Of a stretch of 64,000 bases of DNA, positions 19,243 to 28,137 are shown one piece after another (position 1 is the first letter of the stretch; each line of letters starts with the position of its first letter). Source of the DNA: Alphaproteobacteria bacterium (lineage in GTDB: Bacteria; Pseudomonadota; Alphaproteobacteria; Sphingomonadales; Sphingomonadaceae); assembly GCA_030431875.1 (NCBI GenBank), contig JAUIIG010000008.1, forward strand, positions 1 through 64,000, written 5' to 3'. Made by a program: the position numbers and the translations under genes. Under the pieces are notes generated by a model. It was not told where the DNA came from. It searched no databases and worked only from the letters and a program-made list of their open reading frames with translations.

Positions 19243-19568
19243 TCCTGCGGCTCTGCGGGCAAGCTCGCGCGCAATTCGTCCATCTCTGCCCGCATGGCTA
19301 CGGCTTCACGGCAGGCCCGGTCATCGCCGTCGAGGCAGTCTTCCTGCAATTCCTCGTAGTCTTCGGACAGTTCGCCCAGTCGCTCCTCGCGCCGGCGGAT
19401 CTCGCGTCCGCGCTCGCGGTCGGATTCGTCCTGGCTGGTGGTGGCCCAGTCGGCGGCCTGCGAAGCTGCCCGTACCGGTGCCGTCGCGACGTCAACCACG
19501 GTCTTGGCGATACAGCCGCTCAAGGTGAGGGCGGCAAGCGGCAGGATCATATGCGCAGGTCGAAGCAT
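19239..19568 (-). CDS. Small coiled-coil lipoprotein (DUF6726-like)
   Basis: The 109-aa protein has a lipobox LTLSGC (Cys19) after a short signal peptide. A charged helical region rich in Arg/Glu (RGREIRRREERLGELSEDYEEL) should form a coiled coil. A similar sphingomonad lipoprotein family with CIAKTVVDVATAPV is familiar to me as DUF6726; this name is from memory. The function is unknown. It probably sits in the outer membrane facing the periplasm. Confidence 0.72.
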   Translation of the reverse strand: MLRPAHMILPLAALTLSGCIAKTVVDVATAPVRAASQAADWATTSQDESDRERGREIRRREERLGELSEDYEELQEDCLDGDDRACREAVAMRAEMDELRASLPAEPQD

Positions 19569-19654
19569 TGCGGGCCCAGAATAGCGGTGTTTCCGCCATC
19601 ATGGACCCGCAAGGGGTGGCTGGCAATGCAGCCCTGTTGGCAATCCCTGGGGGA

Positions 19655-19692
19655 GACCGGGGGCAAGGCCTCCTCTTCCTTGGCCCCCGGTC
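19655..19692. terminator. Strong hairpin downstream of the GIN-domain lipoprotein gene
   Basis: GACCGGGGGCAAGG pairs with CCTTGGCCCCCGGTC with one bulge. No clear U-run follows on either strand, so it may be a transcript-end stabiliser rather than a classic terminator. Confidence 0.4.
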
Positions 19693-19703
19693 AAGCCGTA
19701 GGC

Positions 19704-20453
19704 CTAGTCTTCGACTTCCTCGCCGTTGCAGACCAGCGAGCCCGAACCCATTGTTTCGGCAGTGCAGGTGGCCGATCCGGTGACGCGTACCTCACCCGAA
19801 CCCATGATCTGCGCCTCGACCTGGCCATCTGAAGCGAATTCCGCATCGCCCGAACCGGCAATCGTCACGTCGGCATTCTCCACCTGCAGCGCGGCCATGT
19901 CGGCGCTGCCGCTGCCCAGGACGTTGAGATCGAGCGTGCCGACCGTGCCTGAAGCTGTCAGCGTTCCGCTGCCGGCGATGGTCACGTCGAGGCTGTCCGC
20001 TGCAACACCCGTGGCCGTGGCCGATCCGGTTCCGGCGATAGTCACGTCGGCATCGCTGCTCAGGCCGTCGGTGCTCAGCGAGCCCGAACCGGCGATCACG
20101 ATGGTGTTGGGGGGCGGCATGGTGACATTGATGGTGGCGCCTTCGCCGCCGGACCAATCGCCGTCGCGCATAACGGCGAAAGTGCCGTCCTCGAGCGAGA
20201 ACCGCAGGTTGTCCTGCGCTTCCTGCGAGCCCTCGACATCGACGGAGAAGTCCTCGCCCGTGGTGATGACCACGGTATCCGGGCCTGCCAGAACGATGCT
20301 CTCCGGAGCATCTCCGCTCATGTCGAGGTCTGCAAGCGGCACGCCTTCCTCGTCGTTGACCCGGACTTCGACGCCATCGCAGGCGGACAGTCCGATCAGG
20401 GCAACCGCAGCGAATGCTCCCGCTGCCTTGCCAAAAACCTTGCCCAAACGCAT
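19704..20453 (-). CDS. GIN-domain (DUF2807) repeat lipoprotein
   Basis: I choose ATG 20453 (MRLGKVFGK, 249 aa) because AGGAGA lies 7 nt upstream; the track start is 6 codons earlier. A signal peptide ends in the lipobox-like LIGLSAC. Residues ~40-240 are a beta-solenoid of repeated VTIAGSGS-like strands, the DUF2807 auto-transporter-head type GIN domain. Such proteins are surface or periplasmic and have no assigned enzymatic function. Two Cys in the last turn (TCTAE, LVCNGEE) may form a disulfide. It lies downstream of carD on the same strand, beyond carD's terminator. Confidence 0.8.
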   Translation of the reverse strand: MRLGKVFGKAAGAFAAVALIGLSACDGVEVRVNDEEGVPLADLDMSGDAPESIVLAGPDTVVITTGEDFSVDVEGSQEAQDNLRFSLEDGTFAVMRDGDWSGGEGATINVTMPPPNTIVIAGSGSLSTDGLSSDADVTIAGTGSATATGVAADSLDVTIAGSGTLTASGTVGTLDLNVLGSGSADMAALQVENADVTIAGSGDAEFASDGQVEAQIMGSGEVRVTGSATCTAETMGSGSLVCNGEEVED

Positions 20454-20559
20454 TCCCACTTCTCCTGTCATTGCGTATTACCGCAGTAATACACAGGAGC
20501 ATGCCCTGAGGCAAAGCCGCTGGTCGACGCGACTCGGTAATTGGCAGAGACAGCCCCGG

Positions 20560-20600
20560 ACAAAGGAAAGGGGCCGCTCGCACCCGGCGAACGGCCCCTG
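20560..20600 (-). terminator. Intrinsic terminator after carD
   Basis: On the minus strand AGGGGCCG and CGGCCCCT form an 8-bp stem followed by TTTCCTTTG. It sits 45 bp past the carD stop. Confidence 0.65.
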
Positions 20601-20644
20601 CAACCTTTTCAGGCCTGTTCAGGTCTTCTCGGACCCCGATGGGA

Positions 20645-21178
20645 TCAGGCGTCTTCGGTGTTCTCGTAGTACTGCGGAGCATGTTCCTTCAGCACGTCGA
20701 GGATCTTGGTGAGCGCGGTCGGCTCGTCGGTCTTTTCCATGGCGGCCAGCTCACGGGCGAGACGGCTGGAAGCCGCTTCGAAGATCTGGCGTTCGGAATA
20801 GGACTGTTCCGGCTGGTCCTCCGGACGGAACAGATCGCGCGTCACTTCGGCGATCGACACGAGGTCGCCCGAGTTGATCTTCGCTTCGTATTCCTGCGCA
20901 CGGCGGCTCCACATGGTGCGCTTGACCTTGGGCTTGCCCTTCAGCGTCTCCATGGCTTCCTTCAGGGTCTTGTCGCTCGACAGCTTGCGCATGCCGATCG
21001 ATTCGACCTTGTTGACCGGAACGCGCAGCGTCATGCGTTCCTTCTCGAAGCGGAGCACGTAAAGCTCCAGCTGCATACCGGCGATTTCCTCGTTCTGCAG
21101 CTCGATCACACGGCCTACGCCGTGCTTGGGGTAAACAACGTAATCACCAACATCAAAACCGGGCGCGTTCGCAGCCAT
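20645..21178 (-). CDS. CarD/CdnL family RNA polymerase-binding transcription regulator
   Basis: From ATG 21178 (MAANAPGFDVGDYVVYPKHG) the protein is 177 aa; AAAGGA precedes this start, and the track start adds 9 residues. The N-terminal Tudor-like RNAP-interaction domain (YVVYPKHGVGRV) is followed by a helical DNA-binding domain (MWSRRAQEYEAKINSGDLVSIAEVTRDL). CdnL binds the RNAP beta subunit and stabilises open complexes at rRNA and housekeeping promoters. Downstream is a terminator; upstream lies fdxA after a 261-bp gap with its own terminator. Confidence 0.93.
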   Translation of the reverse strand: MAANAPGFDVGDYVVYPKHGVGRVIELQNEEIAGMQLELYVLRFEKERMTLRVPVNKVESIGMRKLSSDKTLKEAMETLKGKPKVKRTMWSRRAQEYEAKINSGDLVSIAEVTRDLFRPEDQPEQSYSERQIFEAASSRLARELAAMEKTDEPTALTKILDVLKEHAPQYYENTEDA

Positions 21179-21378
21179 GGACAATCCTTTCTTCAGCGGT
21201 CCCACAGCGAAAGGCTCCTCTACGCCGCAAGAATCAGCGACGTAACTGGACTGCCAATACTGTTGCTAGAAGCGGGGACCTGCCTTCCTATCCGCCTGCT
21301 TTCCCCAAAGGGACCAGCAGTTGCGGCAAGTATATAACATAATCGCGACATAATTGCGAGTCCTGCAACACACACGAA

Positions 21379-21413
21379 ATGCGCCGCCGGATTCCTTTCC
21401 GGCAGCGGCGCAT
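21379..21413 (-). terminator. Intrinsic terminator after fdxA
   Basis: ATGCGCCGC and GCGGCGCAT form a 9-bp stem, with an inner CCGG pairing around ATTCCTTT. On the minus strand it follows the ferredoxin stop by 26 bp and ends in TTTCG. Confidence 0.6.
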
Positions 21414-21439
21414 TTAAGGCTCGCAATGGCGCGGTTTGA

Positions 21440-21778
21440 CTAGTCGCCTTCGCCCGGTTCGGCGGAGAAGAACTTCTCGTACTTGCCTTCTTCGCCCTTG
21501 TGATCGTCGGCGTCGGCAGGCGGGTCTTTCTTCTCGGTGATGTTCGGCCATTCGGCGGAGAACTTGGTGTTGATCTCCAGCCACTTCTCCAGCCCACCTT
21601 CGGTATCCGGCAGGATGGCTTCCGCCGGGCATTCAGGCTCGCACACGCCGCAGTCGATGCACTCGCTGGGGTTGATGACGAGCATGTTCTCGCCCTCGTA
21701 GAAGCAGTCGACCGGGCAGACCTCGACGCAGTCGGTATATTTGCATTTGATGCAGGCGTCGGTGACGACATAGGTCAT
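21440..21778 (-). CDS. fdxA: 7Fe ferredoxin FdxA ([3Fe-4S][4Fe-4S])
   Basis: The 112-aa ferredoxin has cysteines at 9, 12, 17, 21 and 25 and again in [12 protein letters not shown] (about 40-50). This matches the Azotobacter FdI pattern of one [3Fe-4S] and one [4Fe-4S] cluster. The C-terminal ~50 residues are an acidic extension usual for this type. It is a low-potential electron carrier with an unassigned partner. The helicase-S4-fdxA-carD order is, to my knowledge, conserved in many alphaproteobacteria. Confidence 0.93.
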   Translation of the reverse strand: MTYVVTDACIKCKYTDCVEVCPVDCFYEGENMLVINPSECIDCGVCEPECPAEAILPDTEGGLEKWLEINTKFSAEWPNITEKKDPPADADDHKGEEGKYEKFFSAEPGEGD

Positions 21779-21816
21779 GGTAGCAATTGTCCTTCAAGCT
21801 CGCCCGGCTGCGGGCG

Positions 21817-22098
21817 TTATGGCGACCCTGCTATGGCGATAGAACGCGAGGCGTCAAGATCACGATAGCAAGCCCGGGCTTCGGCTGCCGGACCGCGGCG
21901 GTCGGGTAAAGCAAGGATTTCTATCACCCGGACAGTCCGCGAGAGTGGTAGGGTAAGCACATCTCCCAACTCAACGGCATGAGTTGCGGATGTTACCCGC
22001 TGCCCGTTGCAGCGCATGTGCGCCTCGCCGATCCACCGCTGGGCGACACCGCGACTCTTGGCGAATCGCAAGCGCACCAGCAGCAGGTCGAGCCGCAT
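21817..22098 (-). CDS. S4 RNA-binding domain protein (Hsp15-like)
   Basis: The true start is ATG 22098 (MRLDLLLVRLRFAKSRGVAQ, 93 aa), which overlaps the helicase stop as ATGA; the 163-aa track ORF begins inside the helicase gene. Residues 1-65 form an S4 domain. Hsp15/HslR binds stalled 50S subunits that carry nascent chains, and this copy may do the same. Coupling to an RNA helicase suggests a joint RNA role. Confidence 0.85.
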   Translation of the reverse strand: MRLDLLLVRLRFAKSRGVAQRWIGEAHMRCNGQRVTSATHAVELGDVLTLPLSRTVRVIEILALPDRRGPAAEARACYRDLDASRSIAIAGSP

Positions 22099-24725
22099 CA
22101 GCCCTTCTTGAGCAGGTCGGCAAGACCGGCGAAGGCCTGGCCGCCGTCTCCGGTCGGTTCGCGACGGCGCGGTGGTGCCTTGCCCCGATCGCCCTGCTGC
22201 TTGCCTCGCGGTCCACCCTGTGGCTTGCCTTTCGGCTTCCCCTTGTGGTGACGGGCGGGCGGGCGCTCGCCGTGGCCGAAGTCCTTGCGCGGCGCGCGCC
22301 AGGTCCACAACACCGGTCGCGGGGGCCCGAACATGCCTTCTACCAGTTCCTGCGCCTGTCCCGGGCGGAAGCCCGCGTCCTTCATCAGGCTGCGATAGCT
22401 TTCGGGCAGCAGGCCCATCGAGGTCGGCAGCGCGAGGTCGATCGGAAAGCCGCGCTGGTCCTTCGTCTGGGAGGCCTTGGCGCGCTGTTCGTGTGCGGCG
22501 CGGAAGAGCTTTTCCGCCATGTCGATGCGGATCGCCTGCTTGCCCGCGCGGCGATAGCCGGCAGGCACGTGCTTCCCACCCTCGATCACGGCGGCCATGT
22601 TTTCCTGCAGGTCGCGGGTATCGAGGCCAAGCCGCTTGAGCAGTGCTCGCGGGGCGGGTTTGAGCAAGGCGGGGACGAACACGTCGAGCGAGCCGATGGT
22701 GACACCCAGCCGCCGCAGGAAGGGGCGCTTTTCCTTGGGAACATGGGCAAGGCCCGCGTCCTCGCGGCGCGTCGTGCCGTTGCGATCGGCCAGCGTCAGC
22801 AGCAGGGCACGCACTTCGGTGCCCGCCTCGGGATCAAGTGCGGCCTCTTCTAGTGCGCGCAGCGGTGCGAGCGGGGCGAGCTGGCCCTCGAGCCAGTGTT
22901 CCAGTGCCTCTTCCAGCCGCGAACGGTGCGCAGGATCCAGCTGACCCAGCTCTTTCGCCATGACCAGGCGCGGACGGCTGGGGCTCTTGCCCTTCTCCAG
23001 CGTGCCGACGAGCTGGTCACCGCGCAGGACCTGGCCATTCTCGATGCGCAGGTCGCCCAGTTCGTCCGCCACCAGCTTCTGCGCCTTGGCCGCCAGCAGG
23101 GCGGCCATGTGCTTCTCGGCAGCGGCAAGCATCAGCTTGCGCTCTTCAGAACTCGCATCGGCGTCCACCACGAAGCGGAATCCCTCGAGATGGCCGATTG
23201 GCTGGTCTTCCACCGTCACCCGGCCATCATCTTCAAGCTTTACGCGCAAGAGGCCTGCATCCTTTCCCATTCCCTTCATCAATACAGAGGTTCGCCGGTT
23301 CACGAAACGCTCGGTCAGCCGCTGGTGCAAGGCATCGGACAGCTTTGCTTCGGCCGCGCGGGCCCTCGCAGCCATTTCGTCGCGTGCCAAGACCCAATCC
23401 GGGCGCTGGCAGATGTAGGCCCAAGAGCGGATCGCGGCGAGACGGCCCTGCAGGGTGTCGATATCGCCCGAGGTGTTGCCCAGCTCGCCAATGCGCGCGG
23501 CCACGAAGTCGGCACCGATATGGCCGCCCTGCAGGTCGCTCCACAGGCGGGAGACGAAGCGGGCATGGGCATCCGCGCCCTGTTGGCGGAAATCGGGCAA
23601 CTGGCAGGCTTCCCAGAAGCGGCGGACGAGGCCGGGCGTTGTCAGGCCGGTGGTGATCTGCGGGTTTTCCGCCAATCGCTTGAGCACGGCGAGGTCGATG
23701 GCCTCGGGGGCGGGCACCAGGCCTTCGACCTGCGGCTTGGATTCGAGATCGTCGATCAGGACGTCGAGCCTGTCGAAGCGCGGATCGGGCTCGCGCCAGA
23801 ACAGCTTGGTGACTGGGGCGAACTTGTGGTTCTCGATCGCGTAGACCTCGTCCTCGCCCAGTTCGAGCGGGGCGCCGCGCCGGTTGCCGGACAAGGTGCC
23901 GAAGCTGCCGTCGGTCTGGTGCCGCCCGGCGCGCCCGGCGATCTGGCCCATTTCCGCTGGTGTCAGTCGCCGCTGGCGCACGCCGTCGAACTTGGACAGT
24001 GCGGCGAAGGCGACATGGCGCACGTCGAGGTTCAGCCCCATGCCAATGGCATCGGTGGCGACGATGTAATCCACCTCACCGGACTGGAACAATTCCACCT
24101 GCTTGTTTCGCGTATCCGGTGAAAGCGCACCCATGACCACCGCTGCACCGCCCCGGAACCGGCGCAGCAGCTCGGCCACCTGGTAGACCTGCTCCACCGA
24201 GAAAGCGACGACCGCGGAACGTGACGGCAGGCGCGAAAGCTTGGTGCTGCCGGCATAGGTGAGGGTGGAGAAGCGCGGACGTTCTTCCACCTGCGCCTCC
24301 GGCACCAGTTGCCGCACCATCGGCTCCAGTGTGCTCGAGCCGAGCAGCATAGTCTCTTCCCGGCCGCGCGCATGCAGCAGCCGGTCGGTGAAGATGTGTC
24401 CGCGCTCGCGGTCCGCGCACAGCTGTGCCTCGTCCAGCGCCACGAAGGCCTTGCCACCCCCGTCGCGGGGCATGGCCTCTGCCGTACAGAGGAAGTAGCG
24501 GGCATTCGGCGGTTCGATCCGCTCCTCGCCAGTGATCAGCGCGACCTGGTTCTCGCCCTTGATGCGGCAGGCCTTGGCGTAGACCTCGCGCGCCAGCAGG
24601 CGCAGCGGGAAGCCGATGACGCCGCTCGAATGGCCGCACATGCGCTCGATGGCGAGATGGGTCTTGCCGGTATTGGTCGGCCCCAGGACCGCGCGAATCC
24701 GGCTGTCTGCTGGAGGTCGATTCAC
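22098..24725 (-). CDS. Suv3-like ATP-dependent RNA helicase
   Basis: The 875-aa SF2 helicase has Walker A GPTNTGKT (15-22), motif II DEAQ (98-101), motif III-like LGSSTLEP and motif VI QIAGRAGRH. This is the arrangement of mitochondrial SUV3/SUPV3L1, whose relatives occur in alphaproteobacteria. The middle is helical, and the C-terminal ~50 residues are a basic, disordered tail (HHKGKPKGKPQGG). In mitochondria SUV3 unwinds RNA for degradation. Here the partner nuclease is unknown. It is the first gene of the helicase-S4-fdxA run. Confidence 0.88.
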   Translation of the reverse strand: MNRPPADSRIRAVLGPTNTGKTHLAIERMCGHSSGVIGFPLRLLAREVYAKACRIKGENQVALITGEERIEPPNARYFLCTAEAMPRDGGGKAFVALDEAQLCADRERGHIFTDRLLHARGREETMLLGSSTLEPMVRQLVPEAQVEERPRFSTLTYAGSTKLSRLPSRSAVVAFSVEQVYQVAELLRRFRGGAAVVMGALSPDTRNKQVELFQSGEVDYIVATDAIGMGLNLDVRHVAFAALSKFDGVRQRRLTPAEMGQIAGRAGRHQTDGSFGTLSGNRRGAPLELGEDEVYAIENHKFAPVTKLFWREPDPRFDRLDVLIDDLESKPQVEGLVPAPEAIDLAVLKRLAENPQITTGLTTPGLVRRFWEACQLPDFRQQGADAHARFVSRLWSDLQGGHIGADFVAARIGELGNTSGDIDTLQGRLAAIRSWAYICQRPDWVLARDEMAARARAAEAKLSDALHQRLTERFVNRRTSVLMKGMGKDAGLLRVKLEDDGRVTVEDQPIGHLEGFRFVVDADASSEERKLMLAAAEKHMAALLAAKAQKLVADELGDLRIENGQVLRGDQLVGTLEKGKSPSRPRLVMAKELGQLDPAHRSRLEEALEHWLEGQLAPLAPLRALEEAALDPEAGTEVRALLLTLADRNGTTRREDAGLAHVPKEKRPFLRRLGVTIGSLDVFVPALLKPAPRALLKRLGLDTRDLQENMAAVIEGGKHVPAGYRRAGKQAIRIDMAEKLFRAAHEQRAKASQTKDQRGFPIDLALPTSMGLLPESYRSLMKDAGFRPGQAQELVEGMFGPPRPVLWTWRAPRKDFGHGERPPARHHKGKPKGKPQGGPRGKQQGDRGKAPPRRREPTGDGGQAFAGLADLLKKG

Positions 24726-24804
24726 GATGCGCCAGACATGGCGACATCGCGCCGCATGCGCAACCGGACTCGCTTCGACGCTCCAGCGACTCGACTCATC
24801 GCCG

Positions 24805-24819
24805 TTAAGTGCAAATTTA
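24805..24819 (+). promoter_or_regulatory. CtrA-like box TTAA-N7-TTTA upstream of M23 peptidase
   Basis: TTAA at 24805-24808, seven bases, TTTA at 24816-24819, in the 195-bp gap between the divergent helicase and M23 genes. A GANTC site (GACTC) lies at 24793. The peptidase start is about 100 bp downstream. Confidence 0.5.
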
Positions 24820-24907
24820 CTTTATTGCGGCACTCTTTGTGACAATTACTCGGAGCCAGGACCGGGTCGTACCGTAGTCCCACAGGAATGCGGGTTTACG
24901 CGGCCGC

Positions 24908-24914
24908 AAGGAGG
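24908..24914 (+). promoter_or_regulatory. Ribosome binding site that fixes a TTG start
   Basis: AAGGAGG, a perfect Shine-Dalgarno, lies 6 nt before TTG 24921. The upstream ATG at 24888 has no such site, so the TTG is the likely start. Confidence 0.75.
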
Positions 24915-24920
24915 GCGCGT

Positions 24921-26537
24921 TTGTACAAGGATCGCGACAGCGAGGAGACGCTTGCGGCGGAGGGTAATTACCCTCTCGCCGAGCTGTCGCATGCGCATGT
25001 CGTGGACGACGCCGATTCCGTTCCCACCAAGCGCCGTCGCCGCAGCTCCAGCCTTGGCGAAAGCCTCGGCAACTGGCGTTCGCGCATTTCGGCCAGGCTG
25101 GAAGACGTCGATCTCGCGCCGGACCTCGCTCGCGATATCGGCTCGAAGCGCTGGTTGCGCGGTGCCGCCACCCTGCTGGGCCTGTCTGCCATCGCCCTGG
25201 CCGGCTGGCCGGGCTTTTCTGCCGTCGAAGCAGCTCCTGCCATGCGTATTGACGACCGTGTGCGCGACGAGTTCCGCAGCCAGATGATCATGCCGCTCGC
25301 GCTGGGTGGCGATTCCGGTCGCCGCATGGGGGCAACACTGGCGGTATCGCCACTGGCTTCCGCCCCCGAACGTCCGCGGATCGACCTTGTCGCCACGCTG
25401 GCCCAGGGCGACGGCTTCGACCGCATGCTCCGCCGTGCTGGCGTGAGCCAGGACGAAGCCTTGCAGATCGCCGCCATGGTTGGCGATGCCATCCCGCTGG
25501 CCGATATCGAACCCGGCACGCAGGTCGACATCACCCTTGGCCGCCGCGCCGGCCCCGATGCCCCGCGCCCGGTCGATGCCATGTCGTTCCGCGCCCGTTT
25601 CGACCTGCAACTGGCGGTGGAGCGTCGCGACGGGCAGCTGGTGCTCGATCCGCGCCCGATCCTCGTCGACTCCACCCCGCTGCGCATTCGCGGCACCGTG
25701 GGTGACAGCCTCTACCGCTCGGCCCGCGCCGCAGGTGCGCCCGCCGGCACGGTACAGGAATTCCTGCGCACCATCGGGGCGGAGATGGACGTCAACCGCG
25801 AGATCGGCGCGAATGACCAGTTTGACCTGATCGTCGAATATCGCCGCGCCGCCACGGGCGAAGTCGAAGTGGGCGACCTGCTCTATGCTTCGATCATCCG
25901 CGACGAGCGTCCGCGCAAACAGCTGATGCGTTTTGGCCGCGAAGGCCGTTTCTACGATGCCGCGGGCGAAGGCGTGCAGACTGAAGGCCTGGTTGCTCCC
26001 GTTCCGGGTGCAATCACATCGCGTTATGGCATGCGCCGCCACCCGGTACTGGGCTATCGCCGCATGCACTCGGGTCTCGACTACCGCGCCCGTACCGGCA
26101 CACCGATCGTGGCTGTTGCCGACGGCCGGGTCAGCAGTGCCGGACGCGCCGGCGGTTGCGGAAATGCCGTGCGGCTGAACCACGCGGGCGGTCTTGCCAC
26201 GCGCTACTGCCACATGAGCCGCATGGCCGTGCGCACGGGGGACCAGGTCCGCCGCGGGCAGATCATCGGCTATGCCGGGGCCACCGGCCTCGTGACGGGT
26301 CCGCACCTGCACTACGAGATGTACCGCAACGGCCAGGCCATCGATCCGGCGTCGGTCCGCTACGTCAACCGGGCCCAGCTGACCGGGCAGGAACTGGCCA
26401 ATTTCCGCGAACAGCTGGTCCGGCTGCAGATGGTCGAGCCGGGCGCTGCCCTGGCGGACCTGCCGCCCGATCCGAGCCAGGTCGAAGAGCCGGTGCGCGA
26501 AATCGACCGCATCGAGAACCGCCAGCGCGTCAATTAG
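24921..26537 (+). CDS. M23 family metallopeptidase (peptidoglycan endopeptidase), membrane anchored
   Basis: From TTG 24921 the protein is 538 aa. A cytoplasmic N-terminus with a basic patch (KRRRRSS) precedes one membrane helix (LRGAATLLGLSAIALAGWPGF, about 75-95). A LysM-like or linker region follows, then a C-terminal LytM domain with HSGLDYRARTGTP, ATRYCHMSRM and HLHYEMY, which supply the zinc ligands and catalytic His. It should cleave peptidoglycan cross-links in the periplasm. A CtrA-like box lies upstream, consistent with cell-cycle timing, but this is inference. Confidence 0.88.
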   Translation: MYKDRDSEETLAAEGNYPLAELSHAHVVDDADSVPTKRRRRSSSLGESLGNWRSRISARLEDVDLAPDLARDIGSKRWLRGAATLLGLSAIALAGWPGFSAVEAAPAMRIDDRVRDEFRSQMIMPLALGGDSGRRMGATLAVSPLASAPERPRIDLVATLAQGDGFDRMLRRAGVSQDEALQIAAMVGDAIPLADIEPGTQVDITLGRRAGPDAPRPVDAMSFRARFDLQLAVERRDGQLVLDPRPILVDSTPLRIRGTVGDSLYRSARAAGAPAGTVQEFLRTIGAEMDVNREIGANDQFDLIVEYRRAATGEVEVGDLLYASIIRDERPRKQLMRFGREGRFYDAAGEGVQTEGLVAPVPGAITSRYGMRRHPVLGYRRMHSGLDYRARTGTPIVAVADGRVSSAGRAGGCGNAVRLNHAGGLATRYCHMSRMAVRTGDQVRRGQIIGYAGATGLVTGPHLHYEMYRNGQAIDPASVRYVNRAQLTGQELANFREQLVRLQMVEPGAALADLPPDPSQVEEPVREIDRIENRQRVN

Positions 26538-26588
26538 GCGCGTGAACCGATTGCCTGATTCGGGCTTTTCCGGCAGGAGTTGCGCCCG

Positions 26589-27584
26589 ATGACCCGCAGC
26601 TATCCCAATACCCGCCTTCGCCGCACGCGCACCCACGGCTGGAGCCGCGCCATGCACCGCGAAACCGTGCTGACGCCGGCTGACCTGATCTGGCCCCTGT
26701 TCATCACCGATGGCCAAGGCGTGGAAGAGCCTGTCGCAAGCCTGCCGGGCGTATCGCGCTGGTCGGTTGAAGGCATCGCCAAGCGCGCCAGGGAAGCGGT
26801 CGACCTTGGCATTCCGTGCATTGCGCTGTTTCCCAACACCCAGCCGGGCCTGCGTAGCGACAAGGGTGATGAGGCACTCAACCCCGACAACCTGATGTGC
26901 CGCGCGATCCGCGCCGTGCGCGATGCCTGCGGCAACGATGTGGGCGTGCTGACCGACGTCGCACTCGATCCCTATACCAGCCACGGGCAGGACGGGCTGG
27001 TCGACGAGGCGGGTTACGTCGTGAATGACGATACCGTGGCGGTACTGGTGGACCAGGCGATCAACCAGGCCGAAGCCGGTGCCGACATCATCGCGCCGTC
27101 AGACATGATGGATGGCCGCGTTAAGGCGATCCGCATGGCGCTGGAAATGGGCGGGTACGCCAATGTCCAGATCATGGCCTATTCCGCCAAGTATGCATCC
27201 GCATTCTATGGTCCATTCCGCGATGCGGTAGGCTCGGGCGGGCTGCTGCAAGGCGACAAGAAGACCTATCAGATGGACCCCGCCAACGGCGACGAGGCAT
27301 TGGCCGAAGTCGCATTGGACATTGCCGAGGGTGCGGACAGCGTCATGGTGAAGCCGGGCCTCGCCTATCTCGACATCGTCCGGCGGGTGAAGGAGCGGTT
27401 CGAAGTACCAGTTTTCGCCTATATGGTCAGCGGCGAATATGCCCTGATCGAGGCCGGAGCGGCGGCGGGCGCGGGGGATCGTGACGCGCTGCTGATGGAA
27501 TCGCTGACCGGTTTCAAGCGCGCGGGCGCCTCGGGCGTGCTCACCTACCATGCCCCGGTCGCGGCGCGGCTGCTCAATGGCTGA
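26589..27584 (+). CDS. hemB: Delta-aminolevulinic acid dehydratase (porphobilinogen synthase)
   Basis: Start ATG 26589 (331 aa) follows AGGAG. The active-site lysines lie in MAYSAKYASAFYGPFRDA and SVMVKPGLAYLD. The metal region reads DVALDPYTSHGQDG, with Ala/Asp in place of the cysteines of zinc enzymes, so this is a Mg-type HemB. It condenses two 5-aminolevulinates to porphobilinogen. It is the third heme gene in the window and overlaps the next acetyltransferase gene by 8 nt. Confidence 0.96.
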   Translation: MTRSYPNTRLRRTRTHGWSRAMHRETVLTPADLIWPLFITDGQGVEEPVASLPGVSRWSVEGIAKRAREAVDLGIPCIALFPNTQPGLRSDKGDEALNPDNLMCRAIRAVRDACGNDVGVLTDVALDPYTSHGQDGLVDEAGYVVNDDTVAVLVDQAINQAEAGADIIAPSDMMDGRVKAIRMALEMGGYANVQIMAYSAKYASAFYGPFRDAVGSGGLLQGDKKTYQMDPANGDEALAEVALDIAEGADSVMVKPGLAYLDIVRRVKERFEVPVFAYMVSGEYALIEAGAAAGAGDRDALLMESLTGFKRAGASGVLTYHAPVAARLLNG

Positions 27585-28137
27585 CTTTCATCACGAGACG
27601 CAGCGTCTCGTCCTGCGCGACTGGCGGGAAGCGGACTGGGACACGTTCTGGCAGCATACCAACACGCCGGCGGTCATGCGCTGGCTCGGGGGCGTGGCCA
27701 ACGACGAGGTCCGCGCGGGGGCGCGGGCCCGGATCGAGTCCTATCGCCGCGACCACGGCCACACCTTCTGGGTGGTGGAGCGCAAGGACGACGGCGAACT
27801 GCTCGGTTTCTGCGGACTCAAGCGCAGCAACCAGGCGGGTGGCCCGATCGGCCTGATGGAAGTCGGCTGGCGCCTGCGCGAAGATGCCTGGGGCAAGGGC
27901 TATGCCCGCGAAGCGGCGAGCGCCTCGCTCGATCTCGCCTTTGACCGCTTCGGAGCGGACGAGGTGGTGGCCTTTACCGTCGACGGCAATACCGCCAGCT
28001 GGGGCCTGATGCTGCGCCTCGGCATGTCCCGGCGCGCGGACCTTGACTTCGCCTGCCCCGATTTCGATCCGGAAAACGGCATGATCATCGTCTATGCGAT
28101 CGACCGCTCGGCATGGGAAGCGCGGACGGATGGCTGA
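27577..28137 (+). CDS. GNAT family N-acetyltransferase (RimJ/RimL-like), copy 1
   Basis: The 186-aa protein starts at ATG 27577 inside the hemB end (ATGGCTGA junction). It has RLVLRDWREADW, FWVVERKDDGELLGFCGLKR and the acetyl-CoA-binding stretch GWRLREDAWGKGYAREAA. RimJ/RimL-like enzymes acetylate protein N-termini or small amines; the substrate is unknown. The neighbouring gene is a close paralogue, so this pair is a tandem duplication. Confidence 0.86.
   Translation: MADFHHETQRLVLRDWREADWDTFWQHTNTPAVMRWLGGVANDEVRAGARARIESYRRDHGHTFWVVERKDDGELLGFCGLKRSNQAGGPIGLMEVGWRLREDAWGKGYAREAASASLDLAFDRFGADEVVAFTVDGNTASWGLMLRLGMSRRADLDFACPDFDPENGMIIVYAIDRSAWEARTDG

Noticed and set aside
22896-24122. 408-aa plus-strand ORF antisense to the helicase
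   Set aside because: It lies wholly within the helicase coding sequence, which has clear motifs on the other strand.
24846-26984. 712-aa minus-strand ORF across the M23 peptidase and hemB genes
   Set aside because: It is antisense to two confidently identified genes; long antisense ORFs are expected in G+C-rich DNA and the translation resembles no protein.
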